This document shows, piece after piece, positions 6,153 to 7,738 of a stretch of DNA of 7,738 nt. Origin of the DNA: Robiginitomaculum sp. (lineage in GTDB: Bacteria; Pseudomonadota; Alphaproteobacteria; Caulobacterales; Maricaulaceae); contig NVVU01000086.1 in assembly GCA_002733485.1 (NCBI GenBank), positions 1,759-9,496 of the forward strand, in the 5' to 3' direction. Below the pieces are notes generated by a model. It saw only the letters and a list, made by a program, of their open reading frames with translations, did no database searches and had not been told where the DNA came from. Each line of letters opens with the position of its first letter. Position 1 is the first letter of the stretch. Made by a program: the position numbers and the translations under genes.

Positions 6153-7013
6153 ATGGCAAAATGCGCGTTTATCGGGCTGGGGGTGATGGGCTATCCCATG
6201 GCTGGGTTTTTACAACAAAACGGCCACGCGGTGCGGGTGTGGAACCGCACCGCCCAAAAGGCCAATGACTGGGCAAAGCAATATGGCGGTACCGCCACAG
6301 AATCCATAGAGGCCGCCGTAGCTGATTGTGAGCTGGTGTTTGCCTGTGTGGGCGATGATCCGGACGTACGCGCCATCACCACGCCAGCCTTTGCCACTAT
6401 GAAAGCCGGGGCCGTCTTTGTGGACCACACCACCGCCTCGGCTTCGCTGGCTCGTGAGCTGGCCATTGAGGCAAAGGCGCGCCAGCTTGGCTTTGTGGAT
6501 GCGCCGGTGTCCGGCGGTCAGGCCGGGGCCGAAGCCGGGCAGCTCACCATTATGTGCGGCGGCCACGAAGACGACTTTGACCGGGCCGAGCCAGCCATGG
6601 CCGTTTATGCCAAGGCGGTCACGTTAATGGGCGAGGCCGGGGCCGGGCAACTCACCAAAATGGTCAACCAGATCTGCATTGCCGGGGTGGTGCAGGGCCT
6701 GGCCGAAGGCCTGCACTTTGCCAGGCGCGCCGGGTTGGACGGAGAGCGGGTAATCGAGGCCATTTCCAAAGGCGCGGCGCAAAGTTGGCAAATGGAAAGC
6801 CGCTATAAAACCATGTTGCAGGGCGATTTTGATTTCGGCTTTGCGGTGGACTGGATGCGCAAGGATTTGCGCATCACGCTGGAGGAAGCTCGCCAAAATG
6901 GCGCGCGCCTGCCCGTAGCGGCGCTGGTGGACCAGTTTTACGCCGATGTGCAGGCCATGGGCGGGAAACGCTGGGATACCTCCAGCCTGATCGCCCGGCT
7001 TGAAAAGGATTAA
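6153..7013 (+). CDS. NAD(P)-dependent beta-hydroxyacid dehydrogenase (HIBADH/glyoxylate reductase family)
   Basis: 286 aa, the normal size of this family, which reversibly oxidises 3-hydroxyacids or reduces related aldehydes (3-hydroxyisobutyrate, tartronate semialdehyde, glyoxylate, succinic semialdehyde). Residues 4-20 (CAFIGLGVMGYPMAGFL) are the Rossmann nucleotide-binding motif. NRT at 31-33, at the end of the second strand, suggests NADP(H) preference, as in GLYR-type enzymes, in place of the acidic residue of NAD-binding members. DHTTAS 91-96 and DAPVSGGQAGAEAGQL 116-131 form the substrate-binding region. GAGQLTKMVNQ 163-173 holds the expected catalytic Lys169 and Asn172. The gene is divergent from the acylase (74 nt apart) and convergent with oxyR, the stop codons overlapping in TTAA at 7010-7013. 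The exact substrate cannot be assigned. The gene is visibly more GC-rich than the mla block. Confidence 0.93.
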   Translation: MAKCAFIGLGVMGYPMAGFLQQNGHAVRVWNRTAQKANDWAKQYGGTATESIEAAVADCELVFACVGDDPDVRAITTPAFATMKAGAVFVDHTTASASLARELAIEAKARQLGFVDAPVSGGQAGAEAGQLTIMCGGHEDDFDRAEPAMAVYAKAVTLMGEAGAGQLTKMVNQICIAGVVQGLAEGLHFARRAGLDGERVIEAISKGAAQSWQMESRYKTMLQGDFDFGFAVDWMRKDLRITLEEARQNGARLPVAALVDQFYADVQAMGGKRWDTSSLIARLEKD

Positions 7014-7738
7014 GAGGTAAAAAACGCGCCGAGCTTGGTAAATTCATCATCACGGCCCGAGGTTTTGCGCCACAAAAGGCCAATATCGCGGGCATTGCTG
7101 TCCGGCTCAAGCGGCACTAAAGCCAGATCACTAAGGCGGGCCAGCCCGGCATCAATGGCCATTTGTGGCAATAGGGTCACCCCCAGGCCACCGGCTACCA
7201 TTTGCGACAGCGTGAGAAGCGACGTGCCCTCCATGCCCCGCTGACCACTATGGCCTTTGTACGAACAGGCCGACAGCGCGTGCTCGCGCAGGCAATGTCC
7301 ATCAGCGAGCAGCAAAAGCGGCTCGTCCGCAAAATCATCCGGGCAGACTTGTTTGTATTTCGCTAGCCAGTGATCCTTGGGGCAGGCCAACTGGAACGGA
7401 TCAGCAAACAGCGTTGTGCTGGTAAATTCAGTGCTAGGCCAGGGCAGGGCCATTAAGACTAAATCTATGTGCCCATCGCGTAAGGTTTGCAATAACCGCT
7501 CGGTCTGGTCCTCGATCAGGATCAGGTCCAGATCAGGGTGTGCTGCCCGAATACGTGGCAATGCACGGGGCAGCAAATAGGGCGCAATGGTCGGGATAAC
7601 GCCCAGGCGCAGCTCCCCGCAAAGAGGTTGGCGATAGCTGGCCGTCAGGGATTTTAAATCTTCGGCATCTCGCAATAAAGCCTTGGCACGTACAGAAACC
7701 TCCTGCCCAAGTGGGGTCAGTACTACGCTGCGTTTGGT
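7010..7738 (-). CDS. oxyR: OxyR-type LysR-family peroxide-responsive regulator, partial
   Basis: The frame runs from the stop at 7010 through the right edge of the window, giving the C-terminal 242 residues; about 50 N-terminal residues with most of the helix-turn-helix are missing. The first visible residues, SVVLTPLGQE, are the end of the LysR DNA-binding domain. The effector domain begins at LRLGVIPTIAPYLLP (43-57 of the fragment). LLLADGHCLREHALSAC (142-158) matches the OxyR redox loop. The two cysteines (149 and 158) keep the same 9-residue separation as Cys199/Cys208 of E. coli OxyR, the pair that forms the peroxide-sensing disulfide. TSLLTLSQMVAGGLGVTLLP (172-191) is also OxyR-like. 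It most likely activates catalase/peroxidase genes under oxidative stress. No such target gene is seen in the window. Confidence 0.9.
   Translation of the reverse strand, partial: TKRSVVLTPLGQEVSVRAKALLRDAEDLKSLTASYRQPLCGELRLGVIPTIAPYLLPRALPRIRAAHPDLDLILIEDQTERLLQTLRDGHIDLVLMALPWPSTEFTSTTLFADPFQLACPKDHWLAKYKQVCPDDFADEPLLLLADGHCLREHALSACSYKGHSGQRGMEGTSLLTLSQMVAGGLGVTLLPQMAIDAGLARLSDLALVPLEPDSNARDIGLLWRKTSGRDDEFTKLGAFFTS

Overview
The window is chromosomal DNA of a motile Gram-negative bacterium. Paired MlaA lipoproteins with MlaC, a standalone motB, and OxyR suggest an alphaproteobacterium; this is inference from gene content, and no rRNA or other phylogenetic marker is present. There are no insertion sequences, tRNAs, rRNAs, CRISPR arrays or phage genes. 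The layout is ordinary core/housekeeping DNA, not an obvious island.

Layout, left to right: (1) the last 60 codons of a GMC-family flavin oxidoreductase (+). (2) A three-gene outer-membrane lipid-asymmetry block (+): two tandem, collinear MlaA lipoprotein paralogs (383-1114 and 1352-2089), then a periplasmic MlaC-like lipid carrier (2125-2742). (3) A convergent minus-strand pair: a membrane-anchored penicillin-acylase-family Ntn hydrolase (6078 down to 3748), followed downstream by the flagellar stator protein MotB (3679 down to 2777). (4) A beta-hydroxyacid dehydrogenase of the NAD(P)-binding type (+, 6153-7013), divergent from the acylase. (5) The 3' part of an oxyR-type LysR regulator (-, from 7010 to beyond the window end), which meets the dehydrogenase tail to tail with stop codons overlapping in a shared TTAA.

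How the genes work together: MlaA and MlaC are the outer-membrane and periplasmic parts of the retrograde phospholipid pathway. Its inner-membrane ABC transporter (MlaFEDB) is not in the window. MotB needs a MotA that is also not adjacent. The acylase, dehydrogenase and OxyR have no evident common pathway.

The most interesting local signal is the mlaA duplication. The two proteins align without gaps from the lipobox cysteine to near the C-terminus, both use non-ATG starts, and their upstream regions keep short matching blocks in the same order, including a CATATTG-centred inverted repeat about 70 nt before each start. The second copy also has a possible 35-codon leader ORF whose stop overlaps its GTG start. 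I did not find a convincing wholly new system here.
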